64,000 bases of DNA, from assembly GCF_002848345.1 (NCBI RefSeq), contig NZ_CP025429.1:5022001-5086000 (forward strand). The letters are read 5' to 3'. Origin of the DNA: Chromobacterium sp. ATCC 53434 (GTDB taxonomy: Bacteria; Pseudomonadota; Gammaproteobacteria; Burkholderiales; Chromobacteriaceae). The position numbers and the translations under genes were made by a program. Within the stretch, counting starts at the first letter, position 1; every line of letters begins with the position of its first letter. Under the pieces are notes generated by a model that did not search any database, was not told where the DNA came from, and saw nothing but the letters and a program-made list of their open reading frames with translations. Positions 1 through 8,053 of this stretch are shown piece after piece.

Positions 1-829
1 CCTTGACCGCCAGCTCGTACGGCCAGTTGGCGGCCTGGCCGGCGACGGCGTTCAGCGCGACGCTGTGCTTCTCGGCGTCGCGGCCCTGGCTGTCGAACAC
101 GCGCAGCGTGGCGCTGCTGCCGGCCGGCAGGTTTTCGTGCGCGGCGACGTTGCCTATCTCCTTCCACGGATTGGCCGCCGGCGGCGGTTCCGGCGGGGTG
201 GTGCCGTTGCCGAAGCGGACGTCGGAGCACGAGTAGAACGCTTCCTCGCTGTCGGCGCGCTTCCAGACATTGAAGATGATGTGCTGACCGGTCTTGCCGG
301 TCGGCAGCTTCATCGTCATGTGGTAGCGCTTGTTGGCGTCCATCTGCGGATTGCCGTTGACGGTGCCGAACAGCTCCAGGTCGGACCACTTCAGCGGCAT
401 CGTCGGATTCCAGCCGTTGCGGGTGACGTAGAACTTGAAGTATTTGGTGGCGTGCGGCGCGGTGGCGTTGTAGATGAATTCGAAATTACCGTTGGCGTCC
501 GGCACGATGCTGGTCGTGCGCCAGTCGCCGCGGGCCAGGTTGAAACCCTTGAACTCCGCCTTGCCGCCGCCGCACAGCGCGCCGTCCGGCACGACCGCCT
601 GGTGGTTGTCGCCGGAGGGATTCTGGTTGATGCCGTTCCAGTCGTACATCGCTTGGGTGCCGCCCACGCGTTTGGCTTCTTGGCAGGCGGCCGTCTTCGG
701 CGCCTCCGGTCCTTCCTGGAAGCAGCTGTAGACGCGGTTGATCGGAACCTCCATCGTGCCGTGAGCCCATAGCGGGGCGCTCAGGCAGCTCAGAGTCAGG
801 GTGATGGGAAGACGCCAATGCCGTTTCAT
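1..829 (-). CDS. Secreted AA10 lytic polysaccharide monooxygenase (chitin-binding protein), 3' end cut by window
   Basis: Copper-dependent oxidase that cleaves crystalline chitin outside the cell. The protein starts MKRHWRLPITLTLS, has a hydrophobic signal peptide ending SAPLWA, and the mature chain would begin HGTMEVP, so His1 is free to form the copper histidine brace. The second brace His lies in TAPHATKYFKFYVTRNGW, followed by the AFYSCSDVRF strand typical of the family. After about residue 200 a linker rich in Pro leads into a GbpA-type second module (NPWKEIGN...). The C-terminus is outside the window. The ATG at 829 has a GAGGAG Shine-Dalgarno 5 nt upstream. It is a tandem paralogue of the gene at 1145-2146 and shares long identical stretches with it. 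Function is confident from the family; the exact substrate (alpha or beta chitin) is not visible. Confidence 0.93.
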   Translation of the reverse strand, partial: MKRHWRLPITLTLSCLSAPLWAHGTMEVPINRVYSCFQEGPEAPKTAACQEAKRVGGTQAMYDWNGINQNPSGDNHQAVVPDGALCGGGKAEFKGFNLARGDWRTTSIVPDANGNFEFIYNATAPHATKYFKFYVTRNGWNPTMPLKWSDLELFGTVNGNPQMDANKRYHMTMKLPTGKTGQHIIFNVWKRADSEEAFYSCSDVRFGNGTTPPEPPPAANPWKEIGNVAAHENLPAGSSATLRVFDSQGRDAEKHSVALNAVAGQAANWPYELAVK

Positions 830-930
830 GCGGACTCCTCTCTGCTAGTGGTATGCAAGCGCATCGTCATTGGCCGAAATGGCCAATGATTTAAAATCCG
901 ATCAGCATTTTAAATTTAAGTTTATTGGCC

Positions 931-942
931 GGTATTAATACC
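931..942. promoter_or_regulatory. Palindrome GGTATTAATACC upstream of LPMO 1
   Basis: This perfect 12-bp palindrome lies about 100 bp upstream of the first LPMO start, in an AT-rich stretch that stands out from the surrounding GC-rich DNA. It contains the GGTATT core that recurs at 1055-1072 and 2447-2475. GntR/HutC regulators of GlcNAc genes bind GGT...ACC-type sites, so an operator for the neighbouring GntR protein is a reasonable inference. Binding is not shown by the sequence. Confidence 0.45.
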
Positions 943-1054
943 ACTTTGATTCCAGGGTTGATTGTTGCAAAAAAAAGCATCGGTTTGACCTGTCCGCTCG
1001 GCCGTGCCGGATCTGGGTATTCCACCGGCTGGATGGTTTGCCGCGAGAGGGAAT

Positions 1055-1072
1055 TGGTATTGATGTGGTTTT
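1055..1072. promoter_or_regulatory. Putative NagR operator upstream of LPMO 1 (two phased TGGTNTT repeats)
   Basis: TGGTATT at 1055-1061 and TGGTTTT at 1066-1072 are 11 bp apart, one helical turn, joined by GATG. The arrangement TGGTATTGATGTGG is almost identical to the element at 2447-2475 in front of the divergent gntR gene. The site lies between the two LPMO genes, about 230 bp upstream of the first. Apart from these sites the 315-bp gap 830-1144 holds nothing recognisable. Confidence 0.5.
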
Positions 1073-1144
1073 GATGCGGGACGACGGCGTGCCGCCCCGC
1101 GACGAGGCGTCGGACGGGGCGGGGTTCGGGCTGGGGGGAGGGCG

Positions 1145-2146
1145 CTACTTCGCGCCGGCAGGGGAGGCGGGGGCGCCGTCCCGATTCACGTCGATGGCAT
1201 AGCCGTAGCCCTTGTAGCCGTCGTTCAGGTAGACGCGGTTGGCGGTGGCGCTGCGCACCGGCGTGATGTGCACGATGCGTTGCCGCTGGCTGATCACGCC
1301 GATGCGGATGGCCTTGGAGGCGGCGTTGACCTTTTGCGCCAGCCGGTACGGCCAGTTGGCCTCCAGGCCGGCGGCGGCGTTCAGGTCGACGTGGTGCCGC
1401 TCGGCGTCGTGGCCCCGGCTGTCGAACACGCGCAGCGTGACGCGGCTGCCGGCCGGCAGGTTCTCGTGCGCGATGATGTCGCCGATTTCCCGCCAGGGAT
1501 TGCTCAGCGGCAGTCCGGCATCGTTGCTGAAGCGGACATCGGAGCAGGAATAGAACGCCTCTTCGCTATCGGACCGCTTCCAGACGACGAAGATGATGTG
1601 CTGGCCGGTCTTGTCGGTCGGCAGTTTCATCATCATGTGGTAACGCCTGTAGGCGTCCAGCGGCGGGTTGCCGTTATACGTGCCGAACAGCTGCAGGTCC
1701 GACCACTTCAGCGGCATCGTCGGATTCCAGCCGTTGCGGGTGACGTAGAACCTGAAGTACTTGGTGGCGTGCGGGGCGGTGGCCTTGTAGACGAACTCGT
1801 ATTCGCCGGCGGCGTCCGGCACGATGGGCGTGCTGCGCCAGTCGCTGCGCGTCAGGTTGAAGCCCTTGTACTCGGCCTTGCCGCCGCCGCACAGCGTGCC
1901 GTCCGGCACCGCCGCCTGGTGCTTGTCGCCGTAAGGGGTCTGGTTGATGGCGTTCCAGTCGTACATGGCCTGGGCGCCGCCGATGCGCCTGGCTTCCTGG
2001 CAGGCGGCCGTCTTCGGCGCTTCCGGACCCTCCAGGTAGCAGTTGTAGACGCGGTTGACCGGGACCTCCATCGTGCCGTGGGCCCACAGCGGCGCGCTCA
2101 GGCAGCTCAAGGTCATGGTGAGGGGAAGATGCCAATGCCGTTTCAT
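1145..2146 (-). CDS. Secreted AA10 lytic polysaccharide monooxygenase with GbpA-like second module
   Basis: A 333-residue paralogue of the upstream LPMO. The signal peptide (residues 1-22) ends APLWA and the mature chain starts with His (HGTMEVPVNRVYNC). The second copper ligand sits in ATAPHATKYFRFYVTRNGW, and the AFYSCSDVRF strand follows near residue 200. Residues about 215-320 resemble the GbpA domain that follows the AA10 domain (PWREIGDIIAHENLP). The start at 2146 is chosen over a longer frame because an AAGGAGTGATC Shine-Dalgarno directly precedes it and it gives a clean signal peptide. It is divergent from nagR across a 438-bp region with the phased TGGTATT repeats, so joint control with GlcNAc uptake is likely. 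Cysteine pairs suggest disulfides after export. Confidence 0.94.
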   Translation of the reverse strand: MKRHWHLPLTMTLSCLSAPLWAHGTMEVPVNRVYNCYLEGPEAPKTAACQEARRIGGAQAMYDWNAINQTPYGDKHQAAVPDGTLCGGGKAEYKGFNLTRSDWRSTPIVPDAAGEYEFVYKATAPHATKYFRFYVTRNGWNPTMPLKWSDLQLFGTYNGNPPLDAYRRYHMMMKLPTDKTGQHIIFVVWKRSDSEEAFYSCSDVRFSNDAGLPLSNPWREIGDIIAHENLPAGSRVTLRVFDSRGHDAERHHVDLNAAAGLEANWPYRLAQKVNAASKAIRIGVISQRQRIVHITPVRSATANRVYLNDGYKGYGYAIDVNRDGAPASPAGAK

Positions 2147-2446
2147 GATCACTCCTTCGTCGCTGGATACCAATGCGCCGTCATCGGTCGGGATCGACGG
2201 CCTCCTGTCGCGCTGATGATCTGGAGTCCGGTCCTTTTCTGTCCTTCCGTCTTCCCTTCCGCCGTGGCGGGCGCGTCAGGCCGTTTCTTGCGCCGTTACT
2301 GAAGCCTTGATCTGCTTTTGATCGCGTCTCGCGCATCCGCGCAATTTTCCGAATATTCCTAGCCGGCCTGCGCTGGCGAAATGTTCTGACCGGGTTTGTC
2401 TCTTTGTTGCCATGCGCAATGCGTGAACTGCCGGCAGGACGATAAT

Positions 2447-2475
2447 TGGTATTGACGTGGTATTAATGTGGTATT
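2447..2475. promoter_or_regulatory. Putative NagR operator: three TGGTATT repeats phased at 11 bp
   Basis: TGGTATT occurs at 2447-2453, 2458-2464 and 2469-2475, exactly one helical turn apart, in the divergent region between LPMO 2 and the gntR gene. The same motif precedes LPMO 1. GntR/HutC proteins are dimers that bind GGT/ACC half-sites and usually repress genes for the sugar they sense, so this is probably the autoregulatory and nag-operon operator. I could not assign -35/-10 hexamers with confidence; TACGAT at 2501-2506 is a possible -10. The rest of 2147-2584 shows no gene. Confidence 0.6.
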
Positions 2476-2584
2476 ACCGTTTGGCTTGTAGCGTAAGCAT
2501 TACGATGCAAGCTGTCCCGCCGCCGGATGCCGGCGATGCCGGACTCGGCTTACACTGCGGTTTTCAGACCACTTGCAGACGATC

Positions 2585-3319
2585 ATGGAAAACCGCTGGC
2601 AAGCATTGAAACCCGATGAAAACCTGAGCACGCCGCTCTATCTGCAGCTGTCCCGCAAGCTGGCCGACGCGATCAACGCCGGCTGGTGGCAGGCGGACGA
2701 GGCGCTGCCGTCGGAGCGCACGTTTTCGGAGGAACTGGGCATTTCGCGGGTGACCGCGCGCAAGGCGATGGATGTGCTGCTGGAGCAGGGCATGATCCGC
2801 CGGCGCCAGGGTTCAGGCACCTTCATCACGCCCAGGCTGGAGCAGCCGCTGTCGCGACTGACCGGCTTCACCGAGCAGCTGAGGCTGCGCGGCTTCGTGC
2901 CGTCGTCGGTGTGGCTGGAGCGCGGCGTTTTTCCGCCGAGCAACGAGGAAGTGATCAAGCTGGGGCTGTCGCCGACCTCGATGGTGGCGCGGCTGAAGCG
3001 CCAGCGCCTCGCCGACGGCGTGGTGATGGCGATAGAGATGAGCACGCTGCCGGTCGCCTACCTGCCCGACCCGCAGACGGTGGGCACGTCGCTGTACGCC
3101 CATCTGGACGCGGCGGGGCATTCGGTGGTGCGGGCCTTGCAGCATATCCGGGCGGTGAACGCCTCGGGCGACGTCGCCACGCTTGCCGGCATCCGGCCGG
3201 GCGAGGCGATGCTGCTGATCACCCGCATCGGCTTCAACGCCGACAACGCGGCGATCGAGCTGACCGATACGTATTGCCGCAACGACTATTACGATTTTGT
3301 AGCCGAACTGAAACGATGA
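2585..3319 (+). CDS. nagR: GntR/HutC-family transcriptional regulator of GlcNAc genes
   Basis: A 244-residue regulator. Residues about 15-80 form the winged helix of the GntR family (LYLQLSRKLADAIN, LPSERTFSEELGISRVTARKAM, IRRRQGSGTFI). Residues about 95-240 form the UTRA effector domain seen in HutC-type members (PLSRLTGFTEQLRLRG, ending NDYYDFVAEL). UTRA domains in this setting usually bind GlcN-6-P or GlcNAc-6-P. The ATG at 2585 is preferred; an in-frame TTG at 2573 is an alternative, and neither has a strong Shine-Dalgarno. Its stop overlaps the nagA start (ATGA), so it heads the nag operon and probably represses it and the divergent LPMO. The gene name follows function and context (the NagR/NagQ/DasR group). 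Confidence 0.88.
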   Translation: MENRWQALKPDENLSTPLYLQLSRKLADAINAGWWQADEALPSERTFSEELGISRVTARKAMDVLLEQGMIRRRQGSGTFITPRLEQPLSRLTGFTEQLRLRGFVPSSVWLERGVFPPSNEEVIKLGLSPTSMVARLKRQRLADGVVMAIEMSTLPVAYLPDPQTVGTSLYAHLDAAGHSVVRALQHIRAVNASGDVATLAGIRPGEAMLLITRIGFNADNAAIELTDTYCRNDYYDFVAELKR

Positions 3320-4437
3320 CCCAGACCCAGACCTTGCAGGGCCGCATCCTGACCGCCTCCGGCTGGATGGATGGCGCCGTGCGCCTGGCGGCCGACGGCC
3401 GCATCGCAGCGATAGACGCCCGGCTGGCGTCGGGCCGACAGCCCGAACGCTATATCGTGCCCGGCTTCATCGATCTGCACGTGCACGGCGGCGGCGGCGT
3501 GGACATCATGGAAGGCGGCGATGCCGTTTCCCATGTCGCCCGCCTGCACGCGCGCTTCGGCACCACGTCCTTGCTCGCCACCACGATGACCGCGCCGCTG
3601 GAGGAAATCTCCCGCGTGCTGGCGGACATCGGCCGTTGCGGCAAGGAGCGCGCGCCGGCCGGCGCCCGCGTGCTCGGCGTGCACCTGGAAGGTCCGTACA
3701 TCAACCCCGGCAAGCTCGGCGCCCAGCCGGACGACGCCTGTCGGGCGGCGATGGCGCAGATAGACGGCTACCGCGCGCTGGCGCCGATCTCGCTGATCAC
3801 CTTGGCGCCGGAAATTCCGGGCCACCTCGACATCATCCGCGAACTCAGCGGACAGGGCGTCCGGATGCAGATGGGCCATACCCTCGGCAGCTATGAGGAG
3901 GCGGTGGCCGCGCTGGAGCAGGGCGCGTCCGGCTTCACCCACCTGTTCAACGCGATGACCGGCCTGCACCACCGCCAGCCGGGCGTCGTCGGCGCGGCGC
4001 TGGCGCATGCCGAATATGCCGAGCTGATCCCCGATCTGCTCCATGTCCATCCCGGCGCCATCCGCACCGCGCTGCGCGCGATTCCGCGCCTCTATTGCGT
4101 CACCGACTCCACCGCCGCCGCCGGCATGCCGGACGGCGAGTACAAGCTGGGCTCGCACTCGGTGACCAAGTGCATGGGCGGCGTCAGGCTGGCCGACGGC
4201 ACGCTGGCCGGCAGCACGCTGACGATGGATCAGGCGCTGCGCAATCTGGTGAAGATAGGCCTGCCGCTGGCCGACGCCTCGCACCGCGTGTCGCTGTATC
4301 CGGCCGATTATCTGGGCCTCGCGGACCGCGGCCGGCTGGCCGAGGGCGCCTGGGCCGACATCGTGGTGCTGGATGCCGAACTGAATCTGCAGCAAGTCTA
4401 CGTTGAGGGAGAAGAGATTGGCCTCGTTGATGCTTGA
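3316..4437 (+). CDS. nagA: N-acetylglucosamine-6-phosphate deacetylase
   Basis: Removes acetate from GlcNAc-6-P, the product of PTS uptake, to give GlcN-6-P in the cytoplasm. The 373-residue protein shows the amidohydrolase metal motif DLHVHGGGG (H55, H57), the metal-bridging Glu in HLEGPY (E125), MGHT (H188), FTHLFNAMT (H209) and the catalytic Asp in VTDST (D264). Length matches the family. The start ATG overlaps the nagR stop, and the end overlaps the next gene by about 20 bp, so regulator, deacetylase and deaminase are translationally coupled. Confidence 0.97.
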   Translation: MTQTQTLQGRILTASGWMDGAVRLAADGRIAAIDARLASGRQPERYIVPGFIDLHVHGGGGVDIMEGGDAVSHVARLHARFGTTSLLATTMTAPLEEISRVLADIGRCGKERAPAGARVLGVHLEGPYINPGKLGAQPDDACRAAMAQIDGYRALAPISLITLAPEIPGHLDIIRELSGQGVRMQMGHTLGSYEEAVAALEQGASGFTHLFNAMTGLHHRQPGVVGAALAHAEYAELIPDLLHVHPGAIRTALRAIPRLYCVTDSTAAAGMPDGEYKLGSHSVTKCMGGVRLADGTLAGSTLTMDQALRNLVKIGLPLADASHRVSLYPADYLGLADRGRLAEGAWADIVVLDAELNLQQVYVEGEEIGLVDA

Positions 4438-5440
4438 GGAAGCGCTGTATTCCGCCGAGGCGGTGTCGGCGCAACATATGTACGCCGATGACGGTCTGGC
4501 CGCGCTGGGGCGCGAGCTGGGCCGCATCCGCCCGCGGCTGGCGCTGACCGTCGCCCGCGGCAGCTCCGACCACGCCGCCAGCTATTTCGCCTATCTGGTG
4601 ATGCAGCGGCTCGGCGTGCCGGTGGTGTCGCTGCCGATGTCGCTGCTGACGCTGCACCGTTCGCCGCTGGCGGTCGAAGGCCAGCTGGCCGTCGCGCTGT
4701 CGCAGTCCGGCCAGAGCCCGGACCTGGTCGACACGATGAAGGCCTTGTCCGCCGCCGGCGCCCACACGGTGGCGCTGGTCAACAAGCAGCAGTCGCCGCT
4801 GGCCGAGGCCTGCGACTGGGCGGTGCCCTTGTGCGCCGGCGAGGAAAACAGCGTCGCCGCCACCAAGAGCTACATCACCGCGCTGTCGGCCGTCGCCCGC
4901 CTGGTCGCCCACTGGCAGGCCGACGACAAGCTGCTGGCCGCGCTGGCCAATCTGCCGCAGCGGCTGCAGGACGCCGCCGGGCAGGACTGGTCGGCGGCGA
5001 TAGACGTGCTGAAGCCGGCCGAGCGCATCATGGTGGTCGGCCGCGGCCTGGGCTTCGCGGTGGCGCTGGAAGCGGCGCTGAAATTCAAGGAAACCTGCGC
5101 GATCCAGGCCGAGGCCTTCTCCGGCGCCGAGATCAAGCACGGCCCGATGGCCTTGATCGACGACGGCTACCCGCTGCTGATCTTCGCGCCGCGCGGTCCG
5201 GAGCAGCAGGGCCTGATCGATCTGGCCGACGAGATGCGCGGCCGCGGCGCGCGCGTGCTGTTGGCCGCGCCGGACAATGTGGACAGCCGCGACCTGACGC
5301 TGGCGGTGGCCGACGACGAGGCGCTGGACCCGCTGCTGGCGATCCAGAGCTTCTATTTGATGGCGGCCCGGCTGTCCGAGGCGCGCGGCCTGAATCCCGA
5401 CCTGCCGCGCCATCTGTCCAAGGTGACCCGCACCCGCTAA
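4418..5440 (+). CDS. nagB: SIS-domain glucosamine-6-phosphate deaminase (NagB-II type)
   Basis: Converts GlcN-6-P to fructose-6-P and ammonia. It resembles the isomerase half of GlmS rather than classical NagB: two SIS domains, with LSQSGQSPDLVDTMK in the first and FSGAEIKHGPMALID in the second, plus AATKSYITALSA. The glutaminase domain of GlmS is absent, as expected for the deaminase form described in Shewanella-type nag loci. The start is uncertain. TTG at 4418 follows GAGGGAGA (4405-4412) at good spacing; ATG at 4430 and TTG at 4403 are in the same frame. The gene overlaps nagA and precedes the PTS genes. Confidence 0.9.
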   Translation: MASLMLEEALYSAEAVSAQHMYADDGLAALGRELGRIRPRLALTVARGSSDHAASYFAYLVMQRLGVPVVSLPMSLLTLHRSPLAVEGQLAVALSQSGQSPDLVDTMKALSAAGAHTVALVNKQQSPLAEACDWAVPLCAGEENSVAATKSYITALSAVARLVAHWQADDKLLAALANLPQRLQDAAGQDWSAAIDVLKPAERIMVVGRGLGFAVALEAALKFKETCAIQAEAFSGAEIKHGPMALIDDGYPLLIFAPRGPEQQGLIDLADEMRGRGARVLLAAPDNVDSRDLTLAVADDEALDPLLAIQSFYLMAARLSEARGLNPDLPRHLSKVTRTR

Positions 5441-5480
5441 GCGCGGTCGCCGGAAAACAACAAGATAGCAAGGACGCTCG

Positions 5481-7973
5481 ATGACCATAACGCTAGAGCT
5501 GCTGGCGCCGTTCTCCGGCCCGGCCATTCCGCTGGAACGCGTGCCCGATCCGGTGTTCGCCGGCCTGATGATGGGGGATGGCCTGGCCGTCGAACCGATG
5601 TCGTCGACGCTGCTGGCCCCCTGTAAGGGCACGGTCGGCCAGCTGGCCCGCACCGGCCACGCGCTGACGCTGATCGCCGACGGCGGCGTCGAGGTGCTGA
5701 TCCACATCGGCATCGATACCGTCAAGCTGGCCGGGCAGGGCTTCCGCCCGCTGGTCGCCGTCGGCGACCGGGTGGCGGCCGGCCAGCCGTTGGTGGAGGT
5801 GGATCTGGACGCGGTGGCGCGCCGAGCGCCGTCCTTGCAGACCATGGTCGTCGTCGCCGATGCCGAGCGATTCTGTTTCACCGGCCGCGCCGAGGGTTGG
5901 CTCGAGGCCGGACGTTCGCCCCTGCTGACGCTGACGGCGCGGGAGGCCGCGTCGTCCGGCGCGTCCGCCGACGGCCCCGAGCGCGAGGGCGAGGCGGTGG
6001 TGGGCCACGAGGGCGGCCTGCACGCCCGGCCGTCGGCGCGGGTGCAGCAGGCGGTCAAGGCTTTCGCGTCCGAAGTGATCGTCGAATTTGGCGGCAAGCA
6101 GGCGAATGCGCGCAGCGTGATGGCGCTGATGAGCCTGGGCGTGGCCGAGCGCGACACGGTGGCGGTCCGCGCCAGCGGCGCCGACGCCGAGGCGGCGCTG
6201 GCCGCCGTCGTCGCCGTGCTGGAAACCCATAGCGCGGCCGGTCACGCGCCGGTCGCGGTCCATGCCGCGCCGGCCGTCGCCGGGCGCCTCGCCGGCGTGG
6301 CCGCCGCTCCGGGCCTGGCCATCGGCCGGGTGGTCAGGCTGGACGTTTTCGATATGGCGCTGCCGGAGGCCGGCGCCGGCGCCCTGGCCGAGCGGGAACG
6401 GTTGAGCGCGGCGCTGCGCGCGGTGCGCGAGCGGGTCCAGCACGGCATAGACGCCGCGCTGAGGCGCGGCGCCACCGCCGAGAGCGACATCTTCGCCGCC
6501 CATCTGGCGCTGCTGGACGATCCCGAGTTGCTGGCCGCCGCCGAGCGGGGCATAGACAGCGGCGCCGGCGCCGGCCTGGCCTGCCGTCTGGCCATCCGCG
6601 CGCAGTGCGCGGTGCTGGCCGGTCTCGGCAACCAGCTGCTGGCCGAACGGGTGGCCGATCTGAAGGATATCGAGCGCCAGCTCTTGGTGGCGATGTACGG
6701 CGAGCCGGAGCAGGGGCCGGCGCTGTTCGACGCCTCCATCCTGGTGGCCGAAGACCTGGCCCCGTCGGCGCTGACCCGCTTGCCGCGCGCCAAGGTGGCC
6801 GGCATCGTCACCGCCGCCGGCGGCGCCAGCGGCCATGTCGCCATTCTGGCGCGCGCGCTGGGCATTCCGGCGCTGGTGGCCTGCGGCCCCGACGCGTTGT
6901 CGCTGACGCCGGGCCAGGCGCTGATCCTGGACGCCCGCGCCGGGCTGGTCAATCCGCGGCCCAGCGAGGCCGAACTGGACGACGCCGCCGTCGAGATCGC
7001 GCGGCTGGCCGCGCGCGAGCGCGCGCTGCAGGCCTCGGCCAAGGGCCCGGCGATCACGCTGGACGGCGCGGCGATCGAGGTGGCGGTCAATATCGCCAAC
7101 GCCGACGACGCCCGCGAGGGCGTCGCGCACGGCGCCGACGCCGTCGGCCTGTTGCGCACCGAATTCCTGTTCATAGACCGCCGCGAGGCGCCGACCGAGG
7201 ACGAGCAGACCGAAGCCTACCAGGCGGTGCTGGACGCGCTGGACGGCCGCAACGCCATCATCCGCACGCTGGATATCGGCGGCGACAAGGACGTGCCCTA
7301 TCTGCAGCTGCCGCCGGAACCGAACCCGGCGCTGGGCCTCAGGGGCATACGCACCGGCTTCGCCTATCCGGACATGCTGGACGCGCAGCTGCGCGCGCTG
7401 CTGCGGGTCAAACCGCTGTCGCGGCTGCGCATCCTGGTGCCGATGATAGCCGACGTCGGCGAACTGATACGGCTGCGCGGGCGCATCGAGGCGCTGGCCG
7501 GCGAAATGGGCCTGGCCGAGCGGCCACAGCTGGGCGTGATGATAGAGGTGCCGTCGGCGGCGCTGCTGGCCGACCAGTTGGCGAAGCATGCCGACTTCCT
7601 GTCGATAGGCAGCAACGACCTGACCCAGTACACGCTGGCGATGGACCGTTGCAACGCCGCGCTGGCGGCCCGCATCGACGCGCTGCATCCGGGCCTGTTG
7701 CGGCTGATCGCCATTGCCGTTGACGGCGCGAGCAAACATGGCAAGTGGGTCGGCGTCTGCGGCGCGATGGCGTCCGATCCGCAGGCGGTGCCGGTGCTGA
7801 TCGGCCTTGGCGTCGCCGAGCTGTCGGTCAGCCCGCGACTGGTGCCGGAAGTGAAGAATCTGGTGCGCGGTCTGTCGCTGCAGCAATGCCGCGGCGAGGC
7901 CGAGCGCCTGCTGGCGCTGAATTCGGCGCAGGCGGTGCGCGCGCGGATAACGGAGTTGTGGCCCGCCGCCTGA
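5481..7973 (+). CDS. nagF: PTS EIIA-HPr-EI multiphosphoryl transfer protein for GlcNAc
   Basis: An 830-residue fusion that carries phosphate from PEP to the GlcNAc permease. Residues 1-150 are a glucose-type EIIA with the phospho-His in EVLIHIGIDTV (H75). Residues about 170-260 are HPr with GGLHARPSAR (H181). The remainder is enzyme I: the swivelling phospho-His region GGASGHVAILAR (about H452), the PEP-binding region with FLSIGSNDLTQYT, and a Cys in VGVCGAMASDP. The permease downstream lacks EIIA, so the two genes complete each other. Start ATG 5481 follows AAGGACGCTCG. There is only a 40-bp gap from the deaminase gene. Confidence 0.95.
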   Translation: MTITLELLAPFSGPAIPLERVPDPVFAGLMMGDGLAVEPMSSTLLAPCKGTVGQLARTGHALTLIADGGVEVLIHIGIDTVKLAGQGFRPLVAVGDRVAAGQPLVEVDLDAVARRAPSLQTMVVVADAERFCFTGRAEGWLEAGRSPLLTLTAREAASSGASADGPEREGEAVVGHEGGLHARPSARVQQAVKAFASEVIVEFGGKQANARSVMALMSLGVAERDTVAVRASGADAEAALAAVVAVLETHSAAGHAPVAVHAAPAVAGRLAGVAAAPGLAIGRVVRLDVFDMALPEAGAGALAERERLSAALRAVRERVQHGIDAALRRGATAESDIFAAHLALLDDPELLAAAERGIDSGAGAGLACRLAIRAQCAVLAGLGNQLLAERVADLKDIERQLLVAMYGEPEQGPALFDASILVAEDLAPSALTRLPRAKVAGIVTAAGGASGHVAILARALGIPALVACGPDALSLTPGQALILDARAGLVNPRPSEAELDDAAVEIARLAARERALQASAKGPAITLDGAAIEVAVNIANADDAREGVAHGADAVGLLRTEFLFIDRREAPTEDEQTEAYQAVLDALDGRNAIIRTLDIGGDKDVPYLQLPPEPNPALGLRGIRTGFAYPDMLDAQLRALLRVKPLSRLRILVPMIADVGELIRLRGRIEALAGEMGLAERPQLGVMIEVPSAALLADQLAKHADFLSIGSNDLTQYTLAMDRCNAALAARIDALHPGLLRLIAIAVDGASKHGKWVGVCGAMASDPQAVPVLIGLGVAELSVSPRLVPEVKNLVRGLSLQQCRGEAERLLALNSAQAVRARITELWPAA

Positions 7974-8053
7974 GGCTGGGCATGTAGGGAAGGCTGCGAT
8001 GTGCAGGGAGCCGCCGGGGGACACGGCGGCCCCATCTAACCTGGGAGAGATGT

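Noticed and set aside
2686..4437. Extended start for nagA giving a 583-residue protein
   Set aside because: The extra N-terminus is a shifted reading of nagR. ATG 3316 gives a normal NagA and overlaps the nagR stop.
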